Shown here: positions 1 to 8,978 of the stretch, one piece after another
How positions within the stretch are numbered: the first letter of the stretch is position 1
How the letters are laid out: each line of letters begins with the position of its first letter
Source of the DNA: Rhodothermia bacterium
GTDB lineage: Bacteria > Bacteroidota > Rhodothermia > Rhodothermales > UBA2364
DNA length: 64,000 nt
Direction of reading: 5' to 3'
NCBI GenBank assembly: GCA_017303715.1
Contig: JAFLBZ010000003.1
Span: 148,945 to 212,944 of the forward strand
Position numbers and translations under genes: made by a program
Notes under the pieces: model-generated
Seen by the model: only the letters and a program-made list of their open reading frames with translations
The model's database searches: none
Told to the model about the DNA's origin: nothing

Positions 1-747
1 CACCTCGGCAGACGGTGGGTCATACACCGGAATGTCGCGGGGCTGCGGAATTTCTGGTGGGGTTTGGTCGGTTACAGAACCACCGCCTTTGCTCGGCAAA
101 CCAAATCGGAGACCCGCTGCAATAAAAGAGGTGCTGAAGGGATGACTGGGGCTTTTTGCGAAGAAATTCCAATGATAACGATAGGTTCCTTCCACAAAAA
201 TCGAAAGCTTTTTCGTGGCGGCAAAGTCCACGCCTAAGCCTGCAACCGGGAAAGAAAACGCGGAACGGTCTGGTTTGTTGTTTCCTGCACCGGGAACTTC
301 GGTATTTTTACGAAAACCCTCAAATGGATCAGCTACAAAAGCGCCAAAACCACCAAAGAGATAAGGCAAAATTTTGCCTCCGTTCCTGAAAATCGGGAAA
401 ACGGCTTGTGATTCTAACCATAAAACGGGTTTAGCGCCAAACGCATTTTGAGAATAGGTAAAATCCGTATCGCCCGAAAAGTTTGAAGCGCCCAAAACGC
501 CACGGAAATACACCGCGTTCTGACGAATCGGAAACGAGGCATTTAGGGCAGCACCCGGATACCACTTGGACGTACTGGCTGTATTGGCCGCGCTTTCCAG
601 ATCATAACGCCCCTGATAACCATAAACCCCACCGGATAGCCCTAAATAGGCTTGGCTACCGCGGTACGCATTGCTTTGGGCGATTACCGAGAGGGTGAAA
701 CCAGTGAGGAACAATAAAGTCGAAAAAACAAAAGACTTAACACGCAT
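1..747 (-). CDS. Outer-membrane beta-barrel protein, cut by the window edge
   Basis: An open frame runs from an ATG at 747 down to base 1 without a stop, so 249 residues are visible and the C-terminus is missing. It starts with a clear signal peptide (charged MRVK, hydrophobic core, VIA/QS cleavage site). Alternating short beta-like segments rich in Gly, Tyr and Phe follow (for example GGVYGYQGRYDLES and PYLFGGFGAFVADPF), as in small porin-like barrels. The visible part ends in a proline-rich stretch (PPEIPQPRDIPVYDPP), which may be a linker to a further, unseen domain such as an OmpA-type domain. The barrel class is inferred from pattern only, and no specific substrate can be named. Confidence 0.8.
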   Translation of the reverse strand, partial: MRVKSFVFSTLLFLTGFTLSVIAQSNAYRGSQAYLGLSGGVYGYQGRYDLESAANTASTSKWYPGAALNASFPIRQNAVYFRGVLGASNFSGDTDFTYSQNAFGAKPVLWLESQAVFPIFRNGGKILPYLFGGFGAFVADPFEGFRKNTEVPGAGNNKPDRSAFSFPVAGLGVDFAATKKLSIFVEGTYRYHWNFFAKSPSHPFSTSFIAAGLRFGLPSKGGGSVTDQTPPEIPQPRDIPVYDPPSAEV

Positions 748-837
748 GACGATGCTGTTTGAATGTAACGAAGTATAGATGCCTGTTGATAGCTCTGGAT
801 GTTTCTGTACAAAAGTCTTGCCAATCCCACACACACT

Positions 838-906
838 TAAAAAATAGTTGACCAGTGCGCGGTAATCGGTCAAAAAATCATCCAAACAGGGTGTAATTCT
901 ACCCTG
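838..906 (-). terminator. Tandem hairpins after the zinc-ribbon gene
   Basis: Read on the minus strand just past the stop at 919, two short perfect hairpins follow each other: CAGGGT/ACCCTG (887-906) and TTGACC/GGTCAA (848-873). The second is followed closely by a run of six T. The position and U-run suit an intrinsic terminator separating this gene from the barrel gene downstream, but each stem is only six pairs. Confidence 0.45.
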
Positions 907-918
907 ACCCGATGCACC

Positions 919-2001
919 TTAGCGATAAGAGAAAAGAAAGTACAAAAGGGTTGCAAATATAATTGATGCAATAATAGCGAAGGCGATTTTTACCGCACTA
1001 TAGGGCCTTTCGCCATTAACCTCACCCGATCTCCCATTCACCACAAACCGAAATACTTTTCCAGAATAACGGTACGCACTGATCCAAAGCGGTAACAAAA
1101 TATGTTTGAAGGTAATGTCCCGATATTGTGTTTGTGCACTTATGACATCTTGAACATCTCCCCCAATGTCTCGGCAAATGGTCGCTTCTATAATCGGGTG
1201 CATGATATGTTTGGCCTTATCTAAGCCCTCTTCTAAGGAAATATGATAGCTTTCGGCCCGAAACCCTTGTAAATACGCATCTTGGTATGGGATTAATGCC
1301 GGTAGATCCCATGGTTCTAAATTCTCGGTATGGTGGGTGGGCAAGGTGTTTGACGCACACACCAATACATCGTCAAAGGAATTACGTACCGTTCCAGAGG
1401 CGGGATACCAATGAATTTTCTGAACTTGCCTTGCCTCTTGGCGGGTATTCCCATTGTTGTCACGAACCGTCACATATTGTGTCTCATAATAATACTCGCC
1501 TCGTCTTCCGGTGTACTGGGTGGTTGTTTGCGTATCATAAGTCCAAAAAGGCAGATAAATACCGCTTAGTTCCTCCTCGTGCCGCGCTGCTTTTTGCAAT
1601 TTATTCGGCGCAAACCACAAGTTCCCCAGCCAAGAACGAAAGGCTGCCAACGCTTCTTTCCGCTCCACCCGAAAGGGCAACAAGGCTTCTGGTTTTATCT
1701 GTTTTTGGGAGTAGGCCGTTTGGACCAGCCCCGTTCCACAAAACGGGCATAGCGAAGCCGCGACATTGGGATCGAACGTGGTTTCTGCCGCACAAGAGGG
1801 GCATTTGACCAAAAGGATTTCATTAAAATGATCCTCCTTACGTACACGTTCTACAAAGGCTTGATAATCGTGTTCTTGCACCTGAACCGCCATTGGCTCG
1901 GTGATGGGGTTTAGATAAGCACAATATGGACACTTTAGCGCAGTGGTTCCGGGTTGGAAGGTTAAATTTGCGCCACACTGTTCACACCCAAAAACAGACA
2001 T
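919..2001 (-). CDS. Zinc-ribbon protein with C-terminal membrane anchor
   Basis: A 360-residue protein begins with two zinc-ribbon pairs: CEQC...CPYC near residues 7-30 and CPSC...CPFC near 67-88. A long soluble part follows, containing WYPASGTVRNSFDDV, and a single hydrophobic helix lies at the very C-terminus (about residues 334-354). Proteins of this layout are often annotated as PriA/superfamily II helicase-like because of the zinc ribbons, but no helicase motif is present here. Their role is not established. The ATG at 2001 is chosen over an in-frame GTG at 2007 because a GGAG box sits five bases before the ATG and would touch the GTG. The gene stands alone, behind a long intergenic region and before a hairpin pair. 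Confidence 0.75.
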   Translation of the reverse strand: MSVFGCEQCGANLTFQPGTTALKCPYCAYLNPITEPMAVQVQEHDYQAFVERVRKEDHFNEILLVKCPSCAAETTFDPNVAASLCPFCGTGLVQTAYSQKQIKPEALLPFRVERKEALAAFRSWLGNLWFAPNKLQKAARHEEELSGIYLPFWTYDTQTTTQYTGRRGEYYYETQYVTVRDNNGNTRQEARQVQKIHWYPASGTVRNSFDDVLVCASNTLPTHHTENLEPWDLPALIPYQDAYLQGFRAESYHISLEEGLDKAKHIMHPIIEATICRDIGGDVQDVISAQTQYRDITFKHILLPLWISAYRYSGKVFRFVVNGRSGEVNGERPYSAVKIAFAIIASIIFATLLYFLFSYR

Positions 2002-2518
2002 GAGCACTCCTATTCGTATTGAGAAGGATTTTCAGGTCAAACATACACAGCCGTACTCCAAATGGCAAGGGGAAATTCATCTTTCTTTCGTCTTTCTGAC
2101 ATACCCCTTATCCTCATCTTTATGTCGTACACTTTAGAAGTTTACAAATTTATACCAATATTTTCTTGATCGGCTTATTTGGATGTAAATGATTGGTGTT
2201 TTATTCGCGGTACTTTCATCCCCTGCTGATAGGAAGTACCGTTGCAGGTACTACGCCTTGCCCTCTTTCCAATGAAAGATTAAGACCCTTCACAAGTTAA
2301 GTATGTCTTATTTTCAATAAAATTTATTCTCCTTATTACACTCCAATATATTGATCCTATTTAGTTTATTATACAACCTGAACAAATCATAATACATTTT
2401 AATACGGGAATTATTACGCATAAAAAGTTTCACGATTAAGAAAAACAATAGGTCAAAAAAAGTAGGCAGTACCCCGAAGAATACTGCCTTCCCCTATTCC
2501 AAACACGAAACGCTAATT
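2002..2518. other. Noncoding region between two minus-strand genes
   Basis: No credible gene lies here. The stretch from about 2290 to 2460 is A+T-rich. It must hold the promoter of the zinc-ribbon gene (read leftward) and it contains the terminator of the gene at 2519. A small palindrome AGTACC-gttgca-GGTACT lies near 2230-2255, with no T-run beside it. Confidence 0.6.
2454..2490 (-). terminator. Intrinsic terminator of the 136-residue secreted protein gene
   Basis: On the minus strand, AGGCAGTA (2482-2489) pairs perfectly with TACTGCCT (2464-2471) around a ten-base loop and is followed by ACTTTTTTT. It lies about 30 bases past the stop codon at 2519. Confidence 0.8.
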
Positions 2519-2929
2519 TTATTTTGAAGTTGGCGGATGTATGGCAAGTACATCATACGTTTTTTCTTTCACCCAAGCCGATTTCTCGGTTTTTACAGAG
2601 CGTTGTAGAAAGTCATTTGCCCACGTGTTGTTGATACTGTAAAGTGCTGAAAGCGATAAAATCCTCATAGAATCATCTTTGCTATTCCGATATATTTTAA
2701 CGATTTCAAACACAGTGCTTTGATCTACATTTAGGTCTTGACCATACCTTACATATTGCTGCAAAGCCCCTTGGCGAACCCCAAGGTTATCCGACATCAA
2801 GGCTGCTTTCAACCCTTTTGCAAACTGGGCTTTATTTACCGTATTGGGGATAAATTGGTTGGCAAAAGCTGGGGTCATAAAACCAAACACCAAAGTGATG
2901 GCAACAAGAATGGATTTAAAATTTTTCAT
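2519..2929 (-). CDS. Small secreted protein, HEAT-repeat-like
   Basis: A 136-residue protein has a strong signal peptide (MKNFK, hydrophobic core, AFA/NQ). The mature part looks all-helical. It has two or three repeating helix pairs of the HEAT/Armadillo type, for example DNLGVRQGALQQYVRYG and DDSMRILSLSALYSINN, in which residues that usually face a superhelix core recur. No catalytic motif is visible. It is monocistronic, with its own terminator downstream. A periplasmic scaffold or adaptor role is possible but is only inference from the fold. Confidence 0.7.
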   Translation of the reverse strand: MKNFKSILVAITLVFGFMTPAFANQFIPNTVNKAQFAKGLKAALMSDNLGVRQGALQQYVRYGQDLNVDQSTVFEIVKIYRNSKDDSMRILSLSALYSINNTWANDFLQRSVKTEKSAWVKEKTYDVLAIHPPTSK

Positions 2930-3090
2930 GGCGATGATTAATTTAATGATGTATGATTGTGATTAATTACACCAACCATTACGGCCATGAAAATCTTTTT
3001 GTTACAACTTTTTTTATTAAGATAGGATGGTGTTTTGGCGCTCTTTAAATGAATCTTGGCTGAACGGTGTAACCTTGGTGGTGAATGGTT

Positions 3091-3834
3091 TCATCCATGA
3101 TGATGCCCGAAAAATGTCAGTAGATATGCAATGCCAAGCCCTGCAAGGATAAGCAAAGTGGGTCGCCAACCGGGTTTATGTGCTGCTTCCGGCAAGAGGT
3201 CTGCCGCTCCAATGTAGAACAGTGAACCCGTTGCAAGCGCCATAGCCAAACCCAGTACCTCATGTTGGTTACTGGGCAATAACCAAAAACTTACAACGGC
3301 CACTAAAGGCGTAATGGCCGCCACCAAGGCTGCATTTCTAAAAGCGCTCCTCTCTGAATGACCACTATATCGTAAAATGGCATAGGTGGCAATCCCTTCA
3401 GGAATCTCATGAACCAAAATGGCCAAAGCCGCCATAAGCCCAATCGTCCAGTCGTAGGCAAACCCAGCACCAATGGCCAATCCATCGAAGATGGAGTGGA
3501 TCGCAAAGCCAAGTGCGGTCATCAAGCCTACTTCTTTATGATGGTTTTCACAATCGTCGTGGGAGTGACCATGATGGAAATGCGGGGCAAAGTGATGCTC
3601 CAAAACATAAAGCCCCAAAAACGGAACCAACATCCAAGCAAATTGCTCTGGGGCATGATGTGCCAATTCGGGGCCAAAATGCAAAAAAGCGATCCCCACA
3701 ACCAATCCCGCCGCAACCGATATGAGGTCATGCTCAAACCGCTTTGCCCAAGCCTCTTTCCACCGGACGCCCCAAATCCCCAACAAATTGGCAGCCAATG
3801 CCGCTAAACCCGTAATCAAAACAGATAAAAACAT
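3091..3834 (-). CDS. ZIP-family divalent metal transporter
   Basis: A polytopic membrane protein of 247 residues carries the two signature motifs of ZIP transporters on consecutive helices: HSIFDG (residues 113-118) and HEIPEG (142-147). Their His, Asp and Glu side chains form the binuclear metal site in the family. A His/Asp-rich cytoplasmic loop (HFHHGHSHDD, about 86-94) and a His-rich C-terminus (GHHHG) are typical metal-sensing segments. Zinc is the usual substrate, but iron or manganese cannot be excluded. The ATG at 3834 is preferred; an in-frame TTG at 3855 would add seven residues. It is divergent from hrcA. Confidence 0.9.
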   Translation of the reverse strand: MFLSVLITGLAALAANLLGIWGVRWKEAWAKRFEHDLISVAAGLVVGIAFLHFGPELAHHAPEQFAWMLVPFLGLYVLEHHFAPHFHHGHSHDDCENHHKEVGLMTALGFAIHSIFDGLAIGAGFAYDWTIGLMAALAILVHEIPEGIATYAILRYSGHSERSAFRNAALVAAITPLVAVVSFWLLPSNQHEVLGLAMALATGSLFYIGAADLLPEAAHKPGWRPTLLILAGLGIAYLLTFFGHHHG

Positions 3835-4130
3835 GACAATATCCAATAAAAACAATAATTTATAAATAACGCCATTTGCATTGACACGACAAATTTTGTG
3901 CCCTTTAAGATTACAAGAAAGTCTGCATGTTACACCAAGGAGGAACGTTTCGAGGAATCCTCATAAAAAAGACAAGAACAATCCGGCAGTTAAACGGTAA
4001 ACTTCGTGCCAAAGTGTCAAAGAATGACTTTGAGAACAACGGAAAACAAACTATCTTTAGAGTTTATCTCTGCCATAATAACAATCGGCAAGGTGTTTGT
4101 AGCCTTTATTATTCCCAATACGAAGCAACA

Positions 4131-5195
4131 ATGGCACATTCTTCTTCTCATCATAGTGGGAGAATTCTGACAGACCGCGAGCAAGCGGTTTTGCGTGCGG
4201 TGGTACAACGTTTTATCCAAACGGCAGATCCGGTAGGCTCCCGTACCTTATCCAAGGAGTTTATTCAGGGTTTGAGTGCTGCAACCATACGCAATACCAT
4301 GAGCGATCTGGAAGAATGGGGGTATCTGGATCATCCATATACCTCCGCAGGTCGTGTTCCGACGGACATGGGTTATCGGACATATGTAGATGACTTGATG
4401 GACGTCGTGCAGATTCCGGCCTCGGAAGCCCTCATTATTCGAGAAGAAATCGCGGGTGCTGCTCGAGATACCGAGCGGCTACTTCGCGAGACGGCCAAAT
4501 TATTGGGTAAGTTCACCAATTTATTGGCCATTGCCCTCACACCACGACTTTCTAAGGGCATCCTTCACCGCTTGGATGTCGTTCCCTTGGCATCCGATCG
4601 GGCGATGTTCATTATCAGTGTGGAAGGTGGCTTGGTAAAAACCATTGTGCTGGAAGTAGCTTCGGAGCTTAACCGGTTTGAATTAGACAGAGTGATGGTG
4701 TTGCTTAATGAACGGCTTTCGGGGTTGACCTTAGACGAAATCCGACGAACCTTTGCACCGAGAATGCGGGATTTATCGGCCTCAGATCCCACAGGCGTTG
4801 TAAAATTGGTGATGCAAAAGGCGGATGTTTTGTTCAACGAATTGCCGGAAGAGCGGCGGGTTCAACTGAGCGGCACAACACACCTAATGCACCAACCGGA
4901 GTTTAGGGAGCCGGATCAGATCCAGCGGATTATGGGCTTGATTGAGCATGAAGAAGTGGTGGTGCAGTTATTAGAGCGTCATGCAACTTTGGCAAAAGAT
5001 GCGCAAGAACAGATTAGAATTACCATTGGGCGCGAAAATAAAGCGGAAGCAGTGGATTCTTACTCCTTGATTACGACCAACTACAAAATGAACAACGCCA
5101 TTGGTACGATCAGCCTAATTGGCCCTCGAAGAATGGATTATGCCCGTGCAGTTGCCTTAATTGAATATGTATCAAAACTTTTGGGCAAAATCTGA
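4131..5195 (+). CDS. hrcA: Heat-inducible transcription repressor HrcA
   Basis: HrcA represses class I heat-shock genes by binding CIRCE operators as a dimer. The N-terminus has the winged-helix signature LTDREQAVLRAVVQRFIQTADPVGS and AATIRNTMSDLEEWGYLDHPYTSAGRVPTD. The C-terminal half matches the family's GAF-like dimer domain and ends IGPRRMDYARAVALIEYVSKLLG. The ATG at 4131 gives 354 residues, the normal family length. The open frame extends 68 codons further upstream, but that part has no HrcA-like content. The 296 bases back to the ZIP gene hold no other gene. No CIRCE sequence (TTAGCACTC-N9-GAGTGCTAA) is visible upstream. It leads the group hrcA-grpE-dnaJ. Confidence 0.95.
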   Translation: MAHSSSHHSGRILTDREQAVLRAVVQRFIQTADPVGSRTLSKEFIQGLSAATIRNTMSDLEEWGYLDHPYTSAGRVPTDMGYRTYVDDLMDVVQIPASEALIIREEIAGAARDTERLLRETAKLLGKFTNLLAIALTPRLSKGILHRLDVVPLASDRAMFIISVEGGLVKTIVLEVASELNRFELDRVMVLLNERLSGLTLDEIRRTFAPRMRDLSASDPTGVVKLVMQKADVLFNELPEERRVQLSGTTHLMHQPEFREPDQIQRIMGLIEHEEVVVQLLERHATLAKDAQEQIRITIGRENKAEAVDSYSLITTNYKMNNAIGTISLIGPRRMDYARAVALIEYVSKLLGKI

Positions 5196-5316
5196 GGTCG
5201 AGGCCACACCCACAGTTACACTTAAAGACTGCATTTACATGGAGATGCCTTGATGACATTTCCATCATTCGTCATGACATTTAAAAAGTTTTAACCATAC
5301 AAATTACATTTATCAG

Positions 5317-5934
5317 ATGGAACAAACGGAAAAGTTGGACAGCACTTCGCAGGTAAACGATGCGGAAAAAAAGGCGATTGCCCGCGAAATGGCGACGATG
5401 TTGGATGACGAAGAAGCCGCCCGAATTGCCGTAACGGCTATAGACGAACTGGCGGAAAAAGACAACCAAATTACCGCACTTCAGGAAGAGGTCAGCCAAT
5501 TAAAAGACATGCTTACAAGGCAAGTTGCGGACTTCCAGAACTACCGCCGGAGGATGGAGCAAGAAAGTGCCCGCCAGAAGCAATTTGGCCGAGAAGAGGT
5601 ACTGATGGGGTTTCTGGAGGTATATGACGACTTTCGCCGCTCGATGGAGGCCGCAGAAAAGGTGGAAGAACAGAGCAATAACCAGCCGGCCTTCTTGGCA
5701 CTTAAATCCGGTGTTGCGCTCATCTTCGAGAACTTCAGTAAACAACTGAACCGCCTTTCGGTAGAGACCATTGTAGCAGTTGGTCAGCCCTTCGACGAAA
5801 ACTTCCACGAGGCCCTGATGCAACAGCCAGCCCCTGAAGGCACTGCTTCGGGAACGGTCTTGAACGAATTACAAACCGGATATAAAATTGGGGAGCGGGT
5901 GATACGCCATGCCAAAGTGATCGTTGCGGCATAA
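5317..5934 (+). CDS. grpE: Nucleotide exchange factor GrpE
   Basis: GrpE releases ADP from DnaK in the cytosolic chaperone cycle. The 205-residue product shows the family layout. A long N-terminal coiled coil (about residues 40-95, with ALQEEVSQLKDMLTRQVADFQNYRRR split here by DML) is followed by a beta-rich head with QPFDENFHEAL and the C-terminal GYKIGERVIRHAKVIV. It lies 121 bases after hrcA and 43 before dnaJ, so the three genes probably form one heat-shock unit. No dnaK is present in the window. A direct repeat of ATGACATTT lies just upstream (about 5250-5281). Confidence 0.96.
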   Translation: MEQTEKLDSTSQVNDAEKKAIAREMATMLDDEEAARIAVTAIDELAEKDNQITALQEEVSQLKDMLTRQVADFQNYRRRMEQESARQKQFGREEVLMGFLEVYDDFRRSMEAAEKVEEQSNNQPAFLALKSGVALIFENFSKQLNRLSVETIVAVGQPFDENFHEALMQQPAPEGTASGTVLNELQTGYKIGERVIRHAKVIVAA

Positions 5935-5977
5935 TTGCCCACATCACTTTATTTCTCCTTTAGATGAATAAACCAGT

Positions 5978-7147
5978 ATGAGAGATTTTTACGAGGTGCT
6001 TGGGGTTTCAAAATCAGCAAGTGCCGATGAGATTAAAAAGGCTTACCGTAGCCAAGCCATGAAATTCCACCCAGACCGCAATCCGGGAGACAAGGAGGCC
6101 GAGGCCAAGTTTAAAGAAGCTGCAGCAGCGTATGAAGTGCTTTCCGATGCGGATAAACGCCAGCGCTATGACCGATTTGGCCATGCCGGTGTGAGTGGGA
6201 ATGCAGGCGGAGGGCCGGGTGGCTTTGGTAGCGAACAAGACATCGAGGATATTTTCCGAAATTTCGGAGACATCTTTGGCGGCCATAGCATTTTTGACGG
6301 CGTCTTTGGTGGCGGTGGCGGGGCGCGACGTTCGCGTGCTGGCCAACGGGGTGTACCCGGCGGCAATCTCAGGGCGAAGCTACAACTAACGCTCGAAGAC
6401 ATGGCTGATGGCGTAGAAAAGAAAATCAACGTCAAGAAGTATGTGGCGTGTAAGACGTGCAATGCTACGGGAAGTACCGATGGCGATGCCGGTTACGCCA
6501 AATGTGGTACGTGTAGCGGCACGGGCGAAGTTCGGCAAGTGGCCAGGTCGGTCTTTGGGCAGTTTGTCAATGTAAGTGCTTGCCCTACCTGCAACGGCGA
6601 AGGACGGGTGGTTAAAAACAAGTGCCGTGCCTGCAATGGCGACGGACGTGTCATAGGCGAAGACGTTGTCACCATCAGCGTTCCGGCGGGTGCAACCGAC
6701 CAAATTACCATGACCGTGCGTGGTGGAGGACATACGGGTCTTCGCGGTGGGCCTGCTGGAGATTTAAGCGTGGAATTTGAGGAAGTGACACACGAACACT
6801 TGGTACGGGAGGGCCTAAATCTGTATTATGAACTCCATCTTTCGATGGTGGATGCTGCGCTTGGGGCTGATATCGAAGTGCCAACCCTCAAAGGCCGTGT
6901 TAAAATGGTCATTGATCCAGGTACGCAATCTGGTAAATTGCTCCGCCTGCGTGGCAAAGGCATTCCAGATGTCCACAATCGCGCTCAACGAGGCGATCAG
7001 ATCGTGCGTGTACAAGTATGGACGCCCAAAAATTTAACGACGGAAGAAATCCGCCTACTCGAAAAACTGCGCCATGCACAAGGTGTACAGCCCCAGCCAA
7101 ATAAGGCTGAGGACAAGAAGTCTTTTTTTAGTCGGATTTTCAGCTAA
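5978..7147 (+). CDS. dnaJ: Chaperone protein DnaJ
   Basis: DnaJ is the Hsp40 co-chaperone that delivers substrates to DnaK and stimulates its ATPase. The 389-residue protein has the J domain with HPD at residues 31-33, then a Gly/Phe-rich linker (about 68-115). The four zinc-finger repeats [24 protein letters not shown] and CRACNGDG lie near residues 157-216, followed by the C-terminal substrate-binding domains. The first repeat has Ala where the consensus has Gly, which leaves the cysteines intact. This is a full type I DnaJ. It follows grpE closely, and a flavin reductase gene starts eight bases after its stop. Confidence 0.97.
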   Translation: MRDFYEVLGVSKSASADEIKKAYRSQAMKFHPDRNPGDKEAEAKFKEAAAAYEVLSDADKRQRYDRFGHAGVSGNAGGGPGGFGSEQDIEDIFRNFGDIFGGHSIFDGVFGGGGGARRSRAGQRGVPGGNLRAKLQLTLEDMADGVEKKINVKKYVACKTCNATGSTDGDAGYAKCGTCSGTGEVRQVARSVFGQFVNVSACPTCNGEGRVVKNKCRACNGDGRVIGEDVVTISVPAGATDQITMTVRGGGHTGLRGGPAGDLSVEFEEVTHEHLVREGLNLYYELHLSMVDAALGADIEVPTLKGRVKMVIDPGTQSGKLLRLRGKGIPDVHNRAQRGDQIVRVQVWTPKNLTTEEIRLLEKLRHAQGVQPQPNKAEDKKSFFSRIFS

Positions 7148-7155
7148 CCATTTTT

Positions 7156-7680
7156 ATGAGCCAACCAACCAACCAATCCACCATAGACGGTGAACAACTG
7201 CGCGCCATCATGCGATCGGTTGCTTCGCCTGTTATCGTTATCACCACCGTTGTCGGTGAAAATGTTTGGGGAATTACGTTAGGTTCTTTTGCCAGTGTTT
7301 CTTTAGCGCCACCATTGATATGTTTTAACATCTCCCGAAGTTCTCGGATGCATGATTTCCTCTTGCAAGCAGAGCGGTATGCGATTCATTTGCTTGGTGC
7401 GGATGATGTCTCTCTTTCGGGTCGGTTTTCAAACCCGAAACGTAATGCCGAGACCATGTTTGAGGGGCTAAATCTCCATACAGCAGACGACGGTTTGCCG
7501 CTCATACAAGGAACGATTGGCATCCTCTTGTGTAAGCCTTTTTCTCGTCACGATGCCGGAGACAGTTCGCTGTTTCTCGGCGAAGTGATTGAGACGCGCA
7601 ACTTAAACCCAGACAAGATGCCTTTACTGTTTTATAGCCGATCTTATAGAACCGTAAGTGACATTCCTATTACCACATAA
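7156..7680 (+). CDS. Flavin reductase-like FMN-binding protein
   Basis: A 174-residue protein has the split-barrel flavin reductase pattern: SVASPVIVITT, WGITLGSFASVSLAPPLICFNISRSSRMHD, YAIHLLGADD and the late FLGEVIE. Family members reduce FMN/FAD with NAD(P)H, often to feed a monooxygenase, or bind FMN for other redox work. No monooxygenase gene is adjacent. Its eight-base distance from dnaJ suggests co-transcription with the heat-shock group and then rlmB, but a functional link is not evident. Confidence 0.85.
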   Translation: MSQPTNQSTIDGEQLRAIMRSVASPVIVITTVVGENVWGITLGSFASVSLAPPLICFNISRSSRMHDFLLQAERYAIHLLGADDVSLSGRFSNPKRNAETMFEGLNLHTADDGLPLIQGTIGILLCKPFSRHDAGDSSLFLGEVIETRNLNPDKMPLLFYSRSYRTVSDIPITT

Positions 7681-7727
7681 GCTTCGGCAGCTTCGTCGGT
7701 TATATTCATTTTTCAAGCCTCATTTTT

Positions 7728-8594
7728 GTGCAAAAACCACCCTACCGAAAACCCCAGCGTGCAGATGCCGCAGATTATCGCCGTCCGACCCAAGAGCGCC
7801 GTCCGGCCAAACCCCAAACCGCTCAAAAGGACTTAACCAAGCAATACATCGGCGGTCGTAACCCCGTTCGTGAAGCACTTGAAGCCGGGCAAACCCTCGA
7901 AAAAATCTTTCTCAAACAAGGCATGGATGAGCGTGTGGCCGGAGAGATTCGGGCACTGGCAGGTCGTGCCAATGTGCCCATCATGGTTGTTCCGATAGAA
8001 AAATTAAACCGATTAGACCCCGATCTCAACCATCAAGGCGTGGTTGCCCAGCGTTCGGCGGTTCGTTATTGGGACTTAGAAGACATGCTGGCATCTATAG
8101 CCCCTTCGGTTGGCGCTGTTCAGAAGGAAAAACCCCTTTTGGTTCTTTTGGATCAAATAGAAGATCCCCAGAATTTTGGCGCCATTATCCGTTCTGCCGT
8201 TGCTGCTGGGGCAAGCGGCATCATCATTCCAGAGCGCCATATGGCTCCGCTAAGTGCCGTAGCGATTAAAGCCAGTGCCGGAGCCGCCCTCCACATCCCC
8301 ATTGCCAAAGTGGTCAATCTCGCGGACGTTATCCACCAACTTAAAGAACGCGGCTATTGGATTGCAGGCTTGGCGGGAAAAGGCGAGCAGAACATTTGGC
8401 AAATAGACTGGGATCGGCCTTTTGCATTGGTGATTGGGAACGAAGGGAAGGGGATCCGTGATCGGGTTGAAAAGTCATGCGATTATTTGGCCTCCATTCC
8501 AATGGCTCCCGGCGTGGAGTCCCTAAATGCTTCGGTAGCCGCGGGCGTAGCCCTGTTCGCGGTTGTCCAAAGTCGGGTAAGCGGATTGGCTTAA
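7728..8594 (+). CDS. rlmB: 23S rRNA 2'-O-ribose methyltransferase, RlmB type
   Basis: This SpoU/TrmH-family SAM-dependent methyltransferase is expected to methylate the ribose of G2251 in 23S rRNA. The three SPOUT motifs are visible: QNFGAIIRSAVAAGASGII, ALVIGNEGKGIRD and IPMAPGVESLNASVAAGVAL. An N-terminal L30e-like RNA-binding domain (about residues 40-115) precedes them. The first ~35 residues are a basic, Pro/Arg/Gln-rich extension. The start is a GTG at 7728, since no ATG occurs before residue 65. The target base is inferred from family. It overlaps the next gene tail-to-tail by four bases. Confidence 0.92.
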   Translation: MQKPPYRKPQRADAADYRRPTQERRPAKPQTAQKDLTKQYIGGRNPVREALEAGQTLEKIFLKQGMDERVAGEIRALAGRANVPIMVVPIEKLNRLDPDLNHQGVVAQRSAVRYWDLEDMLASIAPSVGAVQKEKPLLVLLDQIEDPQNFGAIIRSAVAAGASGIIIPERHMAPLSAVAIKASAGAALHIPIAKVVNLADVIHQLKERGYWIAGLAGKGEQNIWQIDWDRPFALVIGNEGKGIRDRVEKSCDYLASIPMAPGVESLNASVAAGVALFAVVQSRVSGLA

Positions 8595-8839
8595 CGAATC
8601 CCATATATGATTTTCCGCAGGGTATCGAACTGTAGGTACGGATAATCTTCGCGTAGCATTTCTATGGCAGCTCCGGTACTCATCCCCTTCATGCGTAATG
8701 CCCGAAAGCGTTCACGGATGGTATGATCTCGGAGACCTTTTTCGTCCAATACGCCTAAATCCATTAGCTTCAAAAATAGGTCATCGGAAATCAGGTCTTT
8801 CAGGGGATTAATGGTAGATTCGGGAAGTACAATTGGCAT
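8591..8839 (-). CDS. Small protein of unknown function
   Basis: I do not recognise this 82-residue protein. It is mostly helical and charged (DDLFLKLMDLGVLDEKGLRD, TIRERFRALRM) and ends YLQFDTLRKIIYGIR, with no signal peptide and no cysteine. The pattern could suit a small DNA-binding or regulatory protein, but that is inference. The start is supported by a GGAGG box eight bases before the ATG. Its stop codon overlaps the rlmB stop on the other strand. Confidence 0.7.
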   Translation of the reverse strand: MPIVLPESTINPLKDLISDDLFLKLMDLGVLDEKGLRDHTIRERFRALRMKGMSTGAAIEMLREDYPYLQFDTLRKIIYGIR

Positions 8840-8846
8840 GGCGATT

Positions 8847-8858
8847 ACCTCCGGAGGT
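8847..8858 (-). promoter_or_regulatory. Perfect 12-base palindrome covering the ribosome-binding site
   Basis: ACCTCCGGAGGT is a perfect palindrome whose right half is the Shine-Dalgarno box of the 82-residue gene. It could act as a DNA operator. In RNA it has no loop, so it would need to pair between molecules rather than fold on itself. Confidence 0.35.
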
Positions 8859-8978
8859 CTCTTAGGTCTGGGATCATTATTTGTTTCTTTCTGCCGAACA
8901 ATACAATGATCGTAAGACCTTTACTACAGAATGCTTGTGAATGGCTGTAATTACGACCTGAATGGTGATAGCCTCCGA

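Noticed and set aside
1287..1808. 173-codon open frame opposite the zinc-ribbon gene
   Set aside because: It is antisense to a better-supported gene with zinc-ribbon motifs and has no coding-like feature of its own.
4010..4032. CAAAGT/ACTTTG inverted repeat upstream of hrcA as a possible CIRCE operator
   Set aside because: The arms are six bases and bear no resemblance to TTAGCACTC/GAGTGCTAA; no CIRCE was found anywhere upstream of the heat-shock group.
3927..4130. N-terminal extension of HrcA by 68 codons
   Set aside because: The added residues have no family similarity, and the ATG at 4131 gives the normal length directly before the winged-helix domain.
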